This document shows, one piece after another, positions 15,633 to 24,563 of a DNA stretch of 64,000 bases. Source of the DNA: Streptomyces sp. NBC_01268 (lineage in GTDB: Bacteria; Actinomycetota; Actinomycetes; Streptomycetales; Streptomycetaceae). The DNA is taken from assembly GCF_036240795.1 (NCBI RefSeq), contig NZ_CP108454.1, positions 1,736,001 to 1,800,000 of the forward strand, given 5' to 3'. The translations under genes were made by a program, and so were the position numbers. The first letter of the stretch is position 1. The number at the start of each line of letters is the position of its first letter. The notes under the pieces are model-generated. The model was not told where the DNA came from and did not search any database. It saw only the letters and a list, made by a program, of their open reading frames with translations.

Positions 15633-16265
15633 CTACGTCCCCGAGCCGAAGACCCGCCCCGAGGCGTCCACATGGGCCATCCGGCGCAGGGCGGCGAACA
15701 TGGCCTCCCCGAGCACGGTGCCGACGACCACGCTCTCGACGATCTCCTCGCGGACCACGTTGCGCGCGACGTAGTCGACGTCGACGCGGGCCACCTGCTC
15801 CGCCGCGTCGGCGTAGGCGTCGAGGACCTCGGCGAAGGCGCCGTGCCCGACGCTCTCCAGGGCGGCGAGGGCGACCGCGAGGGCCTCGGCGGCGGGGCCG
15901 CGGGCGTGGGTGCGCCAGCCCCGGCGGGCGATCAGGTCCGCGACCGCCGTGCGGGCGGCGTCCAGGTCGTCGTCCTGTTCGCCCTCGTAGCGCGGCACCA
16001 GCCGGTCCGCGGCCGCGCCGAGCACCTTGTGCACCGGCCGCTCGGGGTCGTCGATCGCCCCGATGACCTCCCGGATGCCCGCGACGGACAGCCCACCCAC
16101 GTCCAGCAGCGCGCGGATCAGGCGGAGACGCTGGACGTGCGCCTCCTCGTACGAGGCCTGGTTCGGGCTCGTGAGCCGCCCGGCGGGCAGCAGCCCCTCC
16201 CGTACGTAGTACTTGATCGTCGGCACGGACACACCGGCCCTGCGACTCAACTCTCCAATGCGCAC
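15633..16265 (-). CDS. MerR family transcriptional regulator
   Basis: A 210-residue regulator. The first 70 residues are a MerR winged helix (RIGELSRRAGVSVPTIKYYV, REGLLPAGRLTSPNQASY) followed by the dimerisation helix. The C-terminal 120 residues are helical and alanine-rich, without the cysteines of metal sensors, so the ligand is more likely organic. GTG 16265 was chosen: GGAAGG lies about ten bases upstream and homology starts there. It diverges from a two-gene membrane-protein operon, and the intergenic region holds a 12-base inverted repeat with an extra direct copy (16321-16358), its probable operator. Confidence 0.88.
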   Translation of the reverse strand: MRIGELSRRAGVSVPTIKYYVREGLLPAGRLTSPNQASYEEAHVQRLRLIRALLDVGGLSVAGIREVIGAIDDPERPVHKVLGAAADRLVPRYEGEQDDDLDAARTAVADLIARRGWRTHARGPAAEALAVALAALESVGHGAFAEVLDAYADAAEQVARVDVDYVARNVVREEIVESVVVGTVLGEAMFAALRRMAHVDASGRVFGSGT

Positions 16266-16320
16266 CGCGCGTTCACCTTCCAGATCGCACTCCGGCCTTG
16301 CCACCGGCCCCACCATCATA

Positions 16321-16358
16321 GATAGTGGCGCTATCGGATAGTGGAAAGCGCCACTATC
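16321..16358. promoter_or_regulatory. Candidate MerR operator with three half-sites
   Basis: GATAGTGGCGCT (16321-16332) and its exact complement AGCGCCACTATC (16347-16358) form a 12-base inverted repeat. A third copy of the core, GATAGTGG, sits at 16337-16344, exactly 16 bases after the first. The cluster lies 28 bases before the membrane-protein start and about 55 bases before the MerR start. Confidence 0.7.
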
Positions 16359-16385
16359 CATTCCGTTTGCAACGGGGGATTCCAC

Positions 16386-17387
16386 ATGCCATCCACACCG
16401 ACACGGATACCGACCTCGCCGGCCTCGCCCGCGAACTCGGCGCCACAGCTGCGCACCCTCCACCGCCCCCTGGTCTGGTTCACCGCCTCCATGGGCCTCC
16501 TGGCCCTCGTGTGCGTCGGCGGGCTCCTGTTCGACGAGCGGGTTCTCGTCGGTGCCCCGATATGGGCCAAGCCGTTCAAGTTCTCGGTCTCGTTCGTCGC
16601 GTACGGCCTGACGCTCGCCTGGATGCTCTCCCTGCTGCCGGGCCGCCGGGCCCACCGGGTCGGATGGTGGGCGGGGACCGTCCTCACCGTCGCGAGCCTC
16701 CTGGAGATGGTGCTCATCACGACGCAGGTCGTCCGGGGCGAGCAGAGCCACTTCAACCAGGCGACGCCCTTCGACGCCGCCCTCTTCCAGGTGATGGGCA
16801 TGACGGTCGTCGTGCTCTGGCTGGCCGCGCTCGTCATCGCCGTCCTGCTGCTGCGCGCCCGGATCCTGGACCGTGCCACCGCCTGGGCGGTGCGGATCTC
16901 CTCGTTCGTCGCGCTCGCCGGTGCGGCCGTCGGCTTCGTGATGGTCCAGCCGACCCCCGAGCAGCTCGCCCAGGAGAACCCCGCGACGCAGGGCGCGCAC
17001 AGCGTCGGCGTCCCGGACGGCGGGCCCGGCATGCCGGTGACCGGCTGGTCCACCACGGGCGGGGACCTGCGCATAGCGCACTTCTTCGGCATGCACGCGC
17101 TGCAGCTGATCCCGCTGGTCCTGCTGGTGCTCTCCGCGCTCGCCCCGCGCTTCGTCCGGCTCGCCGACGACCGGCTCCGGCTGCGGGTGGTGCTGGTGGC
17201 GTCGGTCGCGTACGTGGCGGCCTTCGCCGTACTGGTCTGGCAGGCGCTCCGCGGCCAGCCGCTCCTCTCCCCCGACGGCCCGACCCTCGCCGCGGCCGGC
17301 GCCATAGCGGCCTTCGCCCTGGCGGGCACCGCGCTGGCCCTCCGCACCCCGTCGTCACCCGCCCCGACCCAGGAGCTCGCGGCATGA
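16386..17387 (+). CDS. Conserved multi-pass membrane protein, function unknown
   Basis: A 333-residue protein with about eight hydrophobic helices. A cytoplasmic N-terminus rich in Pro, Ser and Thr precedes the first helix (WFTASMGLLALVCVGGLL). A recognisable conserved stretch is APIWAKPFKFSVSF between helices 1 and 2; a loop of about 50 residues between helices 5 and 6 (PTPEQLAQENPATQG) is probably extracellular. ATG 16386 follows GGGGGA. Its stop overlaps the next start as ATGA, so both membrane proteins are made together and probably under the divergent MerR protein. I do not recognise an enzymatic motif. Confidence 0.75.
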   Translation: MPSTPTRIPTSPASPANSAPQLRTLHRPLVWFTASMGLLALVCVGGLLFDERVLVGAPIWAKPFKFSVSFVAYGLTLAWMLSLLPGRRAHRVGWWAGTVLTVASLLEMVLITTQVVRGEQSHFNQATPFDAALFQVMGMTVVVLWLAALVIAVLLLRARILDRATAWAVRISSFVALAGAAVGFVMVQPTPEQLAQENPATQGAHSVGVPDGGPGMPVTGWSTTGGDLRIAHFFGMHALQLIPLVLLVLSALAPRFVRLADDRLRLRVVLVASVAYVAAFAVLVWQALRGQPLLSPDGPTLAAAGAIAAFALAGTALALRTPSSPAPTQELAA

Positions 17388-17824
17388 CCGGCTTCCTCTT
17401 CGAGCTGACCTTCGTGCTCGCGGCACCGGTCTGGCTGCTCATGATCGTCGCGCCGGGCCGGCGTCTCACCGAACGGGTGGCGGCCTCGCCCCTGACCGTG
17501 CTGCCCGTACTCGCGGTCTACCTGGTCCTCGTCGCCCCCGTGGTGCCCGAGCTCTGGGCGGCGGTCAGCTCGCCCGACCTCGACGTCTTCCGCGACCTGA
17601 CGGCGTCACCGAACGGCGCGGCCACCGTGTGGGCCCAGATCATCGCCTGGGACCTCCTGCTCGGCCAGTGGATCTACCGCGAGGGCCGCCGCCTCGGCTT
17701 CTCCCCCTTCCTCATGAGCCCCCTCCTCGTCCTCACGATCCTGCTCTCGCCGATCGCCTTGCTGGTGTTCCTGCCGATCCGAGCCACCGCGCTCCACAAG
17801 CACCCCCGGGAACGGCCGGCCTGA
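17384..17824 (+). CDS. ABA4-like (DUF4281) membrane protein
   Basis: A 146-residue protein with four hydrophobic helices. FELTFVLAAPVWLLMIVAP at the start and the block AQIIAWDLLLGQWIYREGRR match the ABA4-like family, whose plant member takes part in neoxanthin formation; bacterial members have no established role. AGGAG precedes the ATG, which overlaps the stop of the preceding gene by four bases. Coupling to another membrane protein and to a MerR regulator suggests a small-molecule-induced envelope or pigment-related function, but this is inference. Confidence 0.75.
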   Translation: MTGFLFELTFVLAAPVWLLMIVAPGRRLTERVAASPLTVLPVLAVYLVLVAPVVPELWAAVSSPDLDVFRDLTASPNGAATVWAQIIAWDLLLGQWIYREGRRLGFSPFLMSPLLVLTILLSPIALLVFLPIRATALHKHPRERPA

Positions 17825-17829
17825 CGCCC

Positions 17830-18012
17830 ATGCAGCGCGGCGACACCGACACCGTCGCCGCCGTCACGGGCACCCTCGCGCTCGCCGTCCACGGCCCCGA
17901 CGCGATCCCCGCCCGCTGGACGTCCGCTCTTCACGTCCCGCTGCCGGGCTTCGGCGACCGCGCCCTCGGGGCCGCCGACCTCCGTGACCTCGCGACCGGG
18001 CCGGCCGCCTGA
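17830..18012 (+). pseudogene. Remnant of an ADP-ribosylglycohydrolase gene (C-terminal fragment)
   Basis: The 60 residues begin RGDTDTVAAVTGTLALAVHG, the metal-binding GGDTDT block near the C-terminus of ADP-ribosylglycohydrolases, and continue with IPARWTSALH as in intact relatives. The N-terminal 250 or so residues, with the other metal ligands, are absent: upstream sequence is the ABA4-like gene. The first Gly of the motif has become Arg. This is best read as a deletion remnant, not a functional enzyme. Confidence 0.6.
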
Positions 18013-18118
18013 AGTCCTCGACGGGCCGGGCCCGGCAGTTCGCCGCCTTCCGACGGCCGCGCCGGACCGGCCCCGGCTGGGCACCGTCCGTCGGCCCCCG
18101 GTCCGACCGGACCCCCTG

Positions 18119-19501
18119 CTACCGCGCCCGCACCGTCGCCAGCACCTCGCGGTCGGGCTGGAGGGTCAGGCTCGGGACCGGGTGGATCTCGCCGGGGCCG
18201 AGGTCGACGCGGAAGCGGCGGGCCAGGACGGCGAGGACGAGGACGGCCTCGACCATCGCGAAGCGGGTACCGAGGCAGACGCGGGGGCCGCCGCCGAAGG
18301 GGTACCAGGCGTACTCGGGTATCTCCTCGGCCGCCTCGCCCTCCGCCGGGTCCAGCCAGCGCTCGGGGCGGAACTCCAACGGGTCCCCGTACCAGCGGGC
18401 GTCGCGGTGGGTGGCCCACTGGCTGCTCCACACGCGGGTGCCGGCGGGGACCGGGGCGCCGCCCAGCACGGCGCCCTCCTTGGCGATGCCGGTGAGCAGC
18501 CAGATGGTGGGGAAGAGGCGCAGCGTCTCCTTCACCACGGCCTGGGCGTAGGTGAGTTCGGCGTAGTCGTCGAAGCCGGGGTCCCGGTCGCCGAGGACGC
18601 GGTCGAGCTCGGCGGCGAGTGCCTCGGAGACACGGGGGTTGCGGGAGAGCAGGTACCAGGCCCAGACGAGGGTGGAGCTGGTGGTCTCGTGGCCGCCGAT
18701 GTAGAGCGTGACGGTCTCGTCGCGGATCTCCCGGTCGGAGAGGCGGGCTCCGCTCTCGTCCCGGGCGGCGAGCAGGCGGCTGAGGAGGTCGGGCCGCTCG
18801 GTGTCGCCGTCGCGGTGGCGGGCGACGACCCGGGAGACCTCGGCGTCGATGACGGCCGTGGCCCGCTTGATCCTGGCCCGGCCCGGGGTCGGCACCCAGT
18901 CGGGCAGCAGGGCGCCGATGCCGCTGAACTCGGCGCCGATCTCCTGCTGGGCGATGTCCATGGCGCGGCCGATGGCCTCGGCGTCGGCCGCCGTGTCGAC
19001 GCCGAAGATGGTGCGGACGGCGATGAGCTGGGTGAGGGCGGCCATCTCCTTCTTGACGTCCACCCGCTGTCCGTCGCTCCACCGCTCGGCCAGGTCGACG
19101 GCGCACTCGGCCATGGTGGCGGCGTAGGACTTGACCTGCCGGGGCCGGACGGAGGGCTGCACGAGCGAGCGCTTGCGCCGCCAGTCGGCTCCCTTGGCGA
19201 CCACGACCCCGTCGCCGAGCAGGGTGCGGAAGGCGATGCCGAGGTCGGGCTGGTCGAAGGTCCGCTCGACCTCGGTGAGGAGTTCCCCGATGGTCTCCGG
19301 GTGGGCGATGAACAGGGCGGGGGTGTTCCCGAAGCGCCAGCGGACGAAGTCCCCGCGCTCACGCAGCCGTTCGAAGAAGGCGAGCGGGTCCTTGCCGAAC
19401 TCCGGCAGGTTCCCGAGCAGGGGCACGCCGCGCGGCCCTGGCACTGTCTTCCGCCCGTCCGCCGTCGTGGCGACGGCGGACGGACCGGCTTGCGTGGTCA
19501 C
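18119..19501 (-). CDS. Cytochrome P450
   Basis: A 460-residue haem monooxygenase. The haem loop FGGGPRVCLGTRFA carries the cysteine ligand, KETLR is the K-helix ExxR, and GGHETTSSTLVWAWYL is the oxygen-activating I-helix. The proline-rich VPGPRGVPLLGNLPEF start resembles fatty-acid or terpenoid hydroxylases more than the short actinomycete CYP105/107 type. GTG 19501 follows GGAAGGAAA; a longer in-frame ATG at 19543 lacks a ribosome site. No ferredoxin or terpene synthase lies next to it, so the substrate is open. Confidence 0.9.
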   Translation of the reverse strand: MTTQAGPSAVATTADGRKTVPGPRGVPLLGNLPEFGKDPLAFFERLRERGDFVRWRFGNTPALFIAHPETIGELLTEVERTFDQPDLGIAFRTLLGDGVVVAKGADWRRKRSLVQPSVRPRQVKSYAATMAECAVDLAERWSDGQRVDVKKEMAALTQLIAVRTIFGVDTAADAEAIGRAMDIAQQEIGAEFSGIGALLPDWVPTPGRARIKRATAVIDAEVSRVVARHRDGDTERPDLLSRLLAARDESGARLSDREIRDETVTLYIGGHETTSSTLVWAWYLLSRNPRVSEALAAELDRVLGDRDPGFDDYAELTYAQAVVKETLRLFPTIWLLTGIAKEGAVLGGAPVPAGTRVWSSQWATHRDARWYGDPLEFRPERWLDPAEGEAAEEIPEYAWYPFGGGPRVCLGTRFAMVEAVLVLAVLARRFRVDLGPGEIHPVPSLTLQPDREVLATVRAR

Positions 19502-19669
19502 GTGCGTTTCCTTCCGCAGGAGTTGCGTGGTGGTGTGCCCCAAGTACTCGCTCTTCCGTACGAGTTCATGGAAGCGGAAGGAAGCACCCCTTCGCCACCC
19601 CTGTGGAAAACCCTTGTCAGTTCGCCGTCAGACCACGGTGGGCCGAGACCCTCGCGACGGCGCACCGGC

Positions 19670-22498
19670 TCAGCTCACCGAGCTGTAGGCCACGACTCCC
19701 CTCAGCAGCGACTCGACCGCCTTGCGGGCGTTCTTCGAGACGGTGCTGTTCTCCCGCGGCGCGGCCGCCGCGATCTGGCCCAGGACGTCGATGACCTGCT
19801 TGCACCAGCGGACGAAGTCGCCCGCCGGCATCTCGGCCTCGCGCAGCACCTCGTCCAGGCCCTTGTCGGAGGCCCACTGGTAGGCCGCCCAGGCGAAGCC
19901 GAGGTCCGGCTCGCGCTGCCCGACGCCTTCGGCCTGGTGCAGCTTGAACTCCTCCTCCAGCGAGTCGAGCCGCCCCCAGATCCGCACCATCTCGCCGAGC
20001 GCCGCCTTGGCCTTGCCGGTCGGCAGCTTCGGCGCGACGGCGTCGTCGGCCTGCCGGGCCTCGAAGACCAGGGCGGAGACGCACGCGGCGAGTTCGGCCG
20101 GGCTGAGCCCCTCCCACACGCCCTCGCGCAGGCACTCGCTGGCGAGCAGGTCGAGCTCGCCGTACAGCCGGGCGAGCCGCTTCCCGTTGTCGGTGACGTC
20201 GTCGCCGCGCAGGTAGTCGAGCTCGGTGAGGAGCGCGACGATCCGGTCGAAGGTGCGGGCGATGGTGTTGGTGCGGCCCTCGATGCGCCGCTCCAGCTGC
20301 TGGGTGTCGCGCTGCAGCCGGTGGAAGCGCTCGGCCCAGCGGGCGTGGTCCTCGCGCTCGTCGCAGCCGTGGCAGGGGTGGGCACGGATCTCGGTGCGCA
20401 GCCGGGCGATCTCACGGTCGTCCGCGGCGGCCGCGCGCTTCTTGTGGTGCCGCTCCGGGTTGATGTGCCCGGCCTTGGTGCGCAGCGCCGAGGCGAGGTC
20501 GCGGCGGGACTGCGGGGACCGCGGGTTGAAGGAGCGCGGGATCCGCATCCGGTCCAGTGCCTCGACCGGCACCGGGAAGTCGATCGACGCGAGCCGCTTG
20601 ACCTGCCGCTCGGCGGTGAGCACCAGCGGGCGCGGCCCGTCGTGGTGCTCGAAGCCGCGGTGGCCGTTGGTCCGGCCGGCCGGCAGGCCGGGGTCGAGGA
20701 CGAGGGCGAGTCCGGCGAACTTGCCGGTCGGGACGTGGATCACGTCGCCGGGCTTGAGCCGCTCCAGCGAGGCGGCGGCCTCCGCGCGGCGCTGGTTGGC
20801 GCCCTGCCGGGCCAGGTCCGTCTCGCGGTCCTTGAGGTCGCGGCGCAGCCGCGCGTACTCCTCGAAGTCGCCGAGGTGGCAGGTCATGCCCTCCCGGTAG
20901 CCCTCCAGGCCCTCCTCGTTCTTCTGGACCTGCTTGGAGATCCCGACGACCGAGCGGTCGGCCTGGAACTGCGCGAAGGAGGTCTCCAGGAGCTCACGCG
21001 AGCGGTGCCGGCCGAACTGGTCGACCAGGTTGACCGCCATGTTGTACGACGGCTTGAAGCTGGAGCGCAGCGGATAGGTGCGGGTGCCGGCGAGTCCGGC
21101 CAGGTGGGCCGGGTCGAGGCCGCGCTGCCACAGGACGACGGCGTGGCCCTCGACGTCGATGCCCCGGCGGCCGGCGCGGCCGGTGAGCTGGGTGTACTCG
21201 CCGGGGGTGATGTCGGCGTGCTGCTCGCCGTTCCACTTGACCAGCTTCTCCAAAATCACGGAGCGGGCCGGCATGTTGATGCCGAGGGCCAGGGTCTCGG
21301 TGGCGAAGACGGCCTTGACGAGGCCGCGGACGAAGAGCTCCTCGACGACCTCCTTGAAGGTCGGGAGCATGCCGGCGTGGTGGGCGGCGATGCCGCGCTC
21401 CAGCGCTTCCAGCCACTCGTAGTAGCCGAGGACGTGGAGGTCCTCGTTCGGGATGGCGGCGGTGCGCTCCTCGACGATCTCGCGGACGCGGCGGCGCCCG
21501 TCCTCGTCGTTGAGCCGCAGGCCCGCGTAGAGGCACTGCTGGACGGCGGCCTCGCAGCCGGCCCGGCTGAAGATGAAGGTGATGGCGGGCAGCAGGCCCT
21601 CGGCGTCGAGCCGCTCGATGACCTCGGGCCGGCCGGGGGTCCAGATCCGGGAGCGCTGGCGCCGCTCGCGCTCGCGGTCGGCCTCGCGGACCATCTTGCC
21701 GCGGCGCCGGTCGCGCGGGTTGTACGTGCGCGAGTTCTCGGTGCGGGCGAGGCGCAGCAGGTCGGGGTTGACCTCGCGGCGGGAGGCGCCGCGGCCGCCG
21801 TGGTCCGTCTCCTCCTCGAAGAGGTCGTACATCCGCCGGCCGGCCAGGACGTGCTGCCACAGCGGCACGGGGCGGCTCTCGGAGACGATCACCTCGGTGT
21901 CGCCGCGGACGGTGTCGAGCCAGTCGCCGAACTCCTCGGCGTTGGAGACGGTCGCGGAGAGCGACACCAGCGTCACGGACTCGGGGAGGTGGATGATCAC
22001 TTCCTCCCAGACGGCGCCGCGGAAGCGGTCGGAGAGGTAGTGCACCTCGTCCATGACCACGTAGCCGAGGCCGGAGAGCGCCTGGGACCCCGCGTAGAGC
22101 ATGTTGCGGAGGACCTCGGTGGTCATGACGACGATCGGGGCGTCGCCGTTGACACTGTTGTCGCCGGTGAGCAGGCCGACCTTGTCGTTGCCGTACCGCT
22201 TGACGAGGTCGGCGTACTTCTGGTTGGAGAGCGCCTTGATGGGCGTCGTGTAGAAGCACTTGCGCCCCTGGAGGAGCGCGAGGTGGACGGCGAACTCGCC
22301 GACGATGGTCTTGCCCGAGCCCGTGGGAGCGGCGACGAGCACGCCCTTGCCCGCCTCGAGGGCCTTGCACGCCTCGATCTGGAAGGGGTCCAGACCGAAC
22401 TCGTACATCTCGCGGAAGGGGGCCAGCGCAGTGGCCTGCTCGACGTTGCGGGCGCGGGCGGCTGCGTACGCTTCGGCTGGTGTGAGGTCCTCTGTCAT
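19670..22498 (-). CDS. helY: DEAD/DEAH-box RNA helicase of the Ski2/Mtr4 type
   Basis: A 942-residue superfamily-2 helicase. Near the N-terminus are the Q-motif region and Walker A AAPTGSGKT (about residue 55), then PIKALSNQK, DEVHYL (motif II) and SLSATVSN (motif III). The second RecA domain has HHAGMLP, FATETLALGINMPAR and QLTGRAGRRG. The remaining 400 residues are a helical Ski2-like C-terminal region. It matches actinobacterial HelY, presumed to act in RNA processing. ATG 22498 is used; a GTG eight codons upstream is possible. It is the leftmost member of the conserved tat-paf-proteasome block. Confidence 0.92.
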   Translation of the reverse strand: MTEDLTPAEAYAAARARNVEQATALAPFREMYEFGLDPFQIEACKALEAGKGVLVAAPTGSGKTIVGEFAVHLALLQGRKCFYTTPIKALSNQKYADLVKRYGNDKVGLLTGDNSVNGDAPIVVMTTEVLRNMLYAGSQALSGLGYVVMDEVHYLSDRFRGAVWEEVIIHLPESVTLVSLSATVSNAEEFGDWLDTVRGDTEVIVSESRPVPLWQHVLAGRRMYDLFEEETDHGGRGASRREVNPDLLRLARTENSRTYNPRDRRRGKMVREADRERERRQRSRIWTPGRPEVIERLDAEGLLPAITFIFSRAGCEAAVQQCLYAGLRLNDEDGRRRVREIVEERTAAIPNEDLHVLGYYEWLEALERGIAAHHAGMLPTFKEVVEELFVRGLVKAVFATETLALGINMPARSVILEKLVKWNGEQHADITPGEYTQLTGRAGRRGIDVEGHAVVLWQRGLDPAHLAGLAGTRTYPLRSSFKPSYNMAVNLVDQFGRHRSRELLETSFAQFQADRSVVGISKQVQKNEEGLEGYREGMTCHLGDFEEYARLRRDLKDRETDLARQGANQRRAEAAASLERLKPGDVIHVPTGKFAGLALVLDPGLPAGRTNGHRGFEHHDGPRPLVLTAERQVKRLASIDFPVPVEALDRMRIPRSFNPRSPQSRRDLASALRTKAGHINPERHHKKRAAAADDREIARLRTEIRAHPCHGCDEREDHARWAERFHRLQRDTQQLERRIEGRTNTIARTFDRIVALLTELDYLRGDDVTDNGKRLARLYGELDLLASECLREGVWEGLSPAELAACVSALVFEARQADDAVAPKLPTGKAKAALGEMVRIWGRLDSLEEEFKLHQAEGVGQREPDLGFAWAAYQWASDKGLDEVLREAEMPAGDFVRWCKQVIDVLGQIAAAAPRENSTVSKNARKAVESLLRGVVAYSSVS

Positions 22499-22542
22499 CT
22501 TGTCGTCGAGCCTACCCGCCACCTCCGACAGTGACGCGATCT

Positions 22543-23514
22543 TTATCGACGGGCTTGGGATCGCGGGGCTTCGGATCGAAGGTCGTCCGGCCTCGGCGCC
22601 AGCACCTTGAGCGCGCCGGGGACGCACCGGACGGTCAGCGGCAGCGGGCCGAGGGGCTCCCCGTCGGCGTACCCGGTGGTGTCCGGAGCGTCGAGGGTGA
22701 CGGAGCGGACCCGGTGGACGGTGACCTTGGGGTGGTCGAGGTGGGTGCCCTTGTAGACCCGCGGGAAGACCTTGATCAGCTCGGCCCGGCCGCAGTCCCC
22801 CACGACGGTGACGTCGAGCAGCCCGTCGTCCATGACGGCGTCGGCGCAGATCCGCATCCCGCCCCCGTAGGAGGGGCCGTTGCCGACGGCGACCAGGGTG
22901 GCCTCGGTCTCCAGCGCCGTGCCGTCGTCGAGGACGAGCCGGTACGGGACGGGCCGGAAGGTGGCGAGCTCGGCGAGGATCGCGAGGTCGTACGTGAAGC
23001 GGCCGAGCGGCAGCCGCATCCGGTTGCCGCGGTCGTTGACCCGGGAGTCGAAGCCGGAGGCGAGGACCGTGCCGAACCAGCGCCCGTCGCCCTCCGCGCG
23101 GGTGCCGGGCGCCCCTGCGTCGACCCGGCCGAGGTCGAGCGGACGCCCTCCGGTGGCCGTGAGCGCCTCGGCGGCGACCCGGCCGGCCGCGGCGGGGTCG
23201 CGCAGGGGCAGTCCGAGGCTGCGGGCGAAGTCGTTGCCGGTGCCCTCCGCGATCACGCCGAGCGGGGTGCCGGTGCCGGCCACGGCCTGGAGGGCGAGGG
23301 AGACCATGCCGTCGCCGCCGACGGCGACAAGGGCCCCGGTGCCGCCCTCGACGGCCTCGCGGGCGCGCCGCAGGGCGTCGTCGGCGTCGTGGCCGAGGAC
23401 GGTGCGGACGGAGAAGCCGGCGTCCCGGAACGCGCGAGCGGCCGGCTGCGCGGCGTGCGCGCCCCGGCCGCGTCCCGCGGTGGGATTGACGAAGAGCGTG
23501 ATCTCGCTGGTCAT
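22543..23514 (-). CDS. Diacylglycerol kinase-like lipid kinase
   Basis: A 323-residue protein of the DAGK catalytic family. The nucleotide-binding motif VAVGGDGMVSLALQ and the acceptor motif GTGNDFARSLG are intact, as is the opening FVNPTAGRGRG. Such kinases phosphorylate diacylglycerol or a related lipid at the inner membrane face. The start codon ATG 23514 lies three bases from a 10-base hairpin stem whose strand carries the GGGGGG ribosome site (23518-23548), so initiation may be structure-dependent. It sits between tatC and helY. Confidence 0.9.
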   Translation of the reverse strand: MTSEITLFVNPTAGRGRGAHAAQPAARAFRDAGFSVRTVLGHDADDALRRAREAVEGGTGALVAVGGDGMVSLALQAVAGTGTPLGVIAEGTGNDFARSLGLPLRDPAAAGRVAAEALTATGGRPLDLGRVDAGAPGTRAEGDGRWFGTVLASGFDSRVNDRGNRMRLPLGRFTYDLAILAELATFRPVPYRLVLDDGTALETEATLVAVGNGPSYGGGMRICADAVMDDGLLDVTVVGDCGRAELIKVFPRVYKGTHLDHPKVTVHRVRSVTLDAPDTTGYADGEPLGPLPLTVRCVPGALKVLAPRPDDLRSEAPRSQARR

Positions 23515-23517
23515 GGC

Positions 23518-23548
23518 GGGTCCCCCCGGACGGAGTCTGGGGGGACCC
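23518..23548 (-). promoter_or_regulatory. Hairpin burying the ribosome site of the lipid kinase gene
   Basis: GGGTCCCCCC (23518-23527) and GGGGGGACCC (23539-23548) pair perfectly around an 11-base loop. On the minus strand the 3' arm contains the only Shine-Dalgarno-like run and ends three bases before the ATG. It may be the tatC terminator, a translation control element, or both. Confidence 0.6.
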
Positions 23549-23555
23549 TACAAGC

Positions 23556-24503
23556 TCAGGTGATGTCGTCGTAACCGTTCAGCCGCTGCGACCTGACGCC
23601 GTCCGACTCGCCGGTGGCCTGCTCGGGCAGGGCCCGGGCGGCTTCGACGGTCTCGGGCCCACGGACCGGCTCGGGGGTGAGGTCGAGCTGCGAGGCCTCG
23701 TCGTCGTCGAGCTCGGCGTCGGGGTTGTTGCGCGCCCGGCGCTTGTCGTTGAGGAGCGAGAAGCCGACGGCCGCCAGGTACAGGATGGTGATCGGTCCGG
23801 CGAGGGCCAGCATGCCGACCGGGTCGGTGGTCGGGGTGATGACGGCGCCGAAGACGAACACGCCCATGATCACGCCGCGCCACCAGCGGGCCATGCGGCG
23901 TCCGCTGAGGACACCGGTGAGGTTCAGCATCACCAGGACCAGCGGGAGCTCGAAGGCGAGGCCGAAGACCAGCACCATGCGCAGGGTGAAGTCGAGGACG
24001 TCGTTCAGCCCGAGGATGTTCGCGGAGCCGTCCGGCGTGAGGCTGATCAGCACCTTCACGCTCACGGGAAGGATGAGGTACGCGAGGTAGGCACCGGCCC
24101 CGAAGAGCGGGACCGCGGCGCCCACGAAGGCGTACGTGTACTTCTTCTCGTTCTTGTGCAGTCCCGGCGCGATGAAGGCCCAGAGCTGGTAGAGCCAGAC
24201 GGGGCTCGCGACGACGAGACCCGCCGTGAGGGAGAGCTGGATCGTCGTGCTGAACGGCGCCATCAACGTGTTGAAGGAGACGATCGCGCAGTTTCCACCA
24301 CTACTGGTGACGCCTTCGGCGCACGTGGGCACCGACTTCGTCAGGAACTGCATCAGGTCCTCGCTGTACACGAGGGCCACGACGGTGACCGCGGCGATGG
24401 CCAGGAGGCCCTTCGCGAGGCGGTTGCGAAGTTCACGCAGGTGCTCCACGAGGGGCATCCGGCCCTCGGGATCCTTCTCCTGCTTGCGGGCAGACTTGAG
24501 CAA
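23556..24503 (-). CDS. tatC: Sec-independent protein translocase subunit TatC
   Basis: A 315-residue inner-membrane receptor of the twin-arginine export pathway. The N-terminal cytosolic MPLVEHLRELRNRL contains the conserved signal-recognition residues, and six hydrophobic helices follow, including PVWLYQLWAFIAPGLHKNEKK with the conserved first loop. The C-terminal 70 residues are a charged tail, usual in Streptomyces. It binds Arg-Arg signal peptides and recruits TatA. It lies 60 bases after tatA on the same strand. Confidence 0.96.
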   Translation of the reverse strand: MLKSARKQEKDPEGRMPLVEHLRELRNRLAKGLLAIAAVTVVALVYSEDLMQFLTKSVPTCAEGVTSSGGNCAIVSFNTLMAPFSTTIQLSLTAGLVVASPVWLYQLWAFIAPGLHKNEKKYTYAFVGAAVPLFGAGAYLAYLILPVSVKVLISLTPDGSANILGLNDVLDFTLRMVLVFGLAFELPLVLVMLNLTGVLSGRRMARWWRGVIMGVFVFGAVITPTTDPVGMLALAGPITILYLAAVGFSLLNDKRRARNNPDAELDDDEASQLDLTPEPVRGPETVEAARALPEQATGESDGVRSQRLNGYDDIT

Positions 24504-24563
24504 CCCACGTCCTCATCTCGTGCGGCAGCCGTCGCCCTAGTGCGACGGCCGCGGCGGACCGGG

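Noticed and set aside
18119..19501. P450 as part of a secondary-metabolite cluster
   Set aside because: Neighbours are an ADP-ribosylglycohydrolase remnant and a core helicase; no synthase, tailoring enzyme or cluster regulator is adjacent.
17984..22534. Very long open frame on the plus strand antisense to the P450 and helY
   Set aside because: It is the complement of well-conserved coding sequence, has Gly/Ala/Val/Arg-biased composition without any domain, and reflects the high third-position GC of the real genes. The same applies to long frames opposite metH (47548-52095), the GH31 gene (59960-62989) and the TrmI/protease genes.
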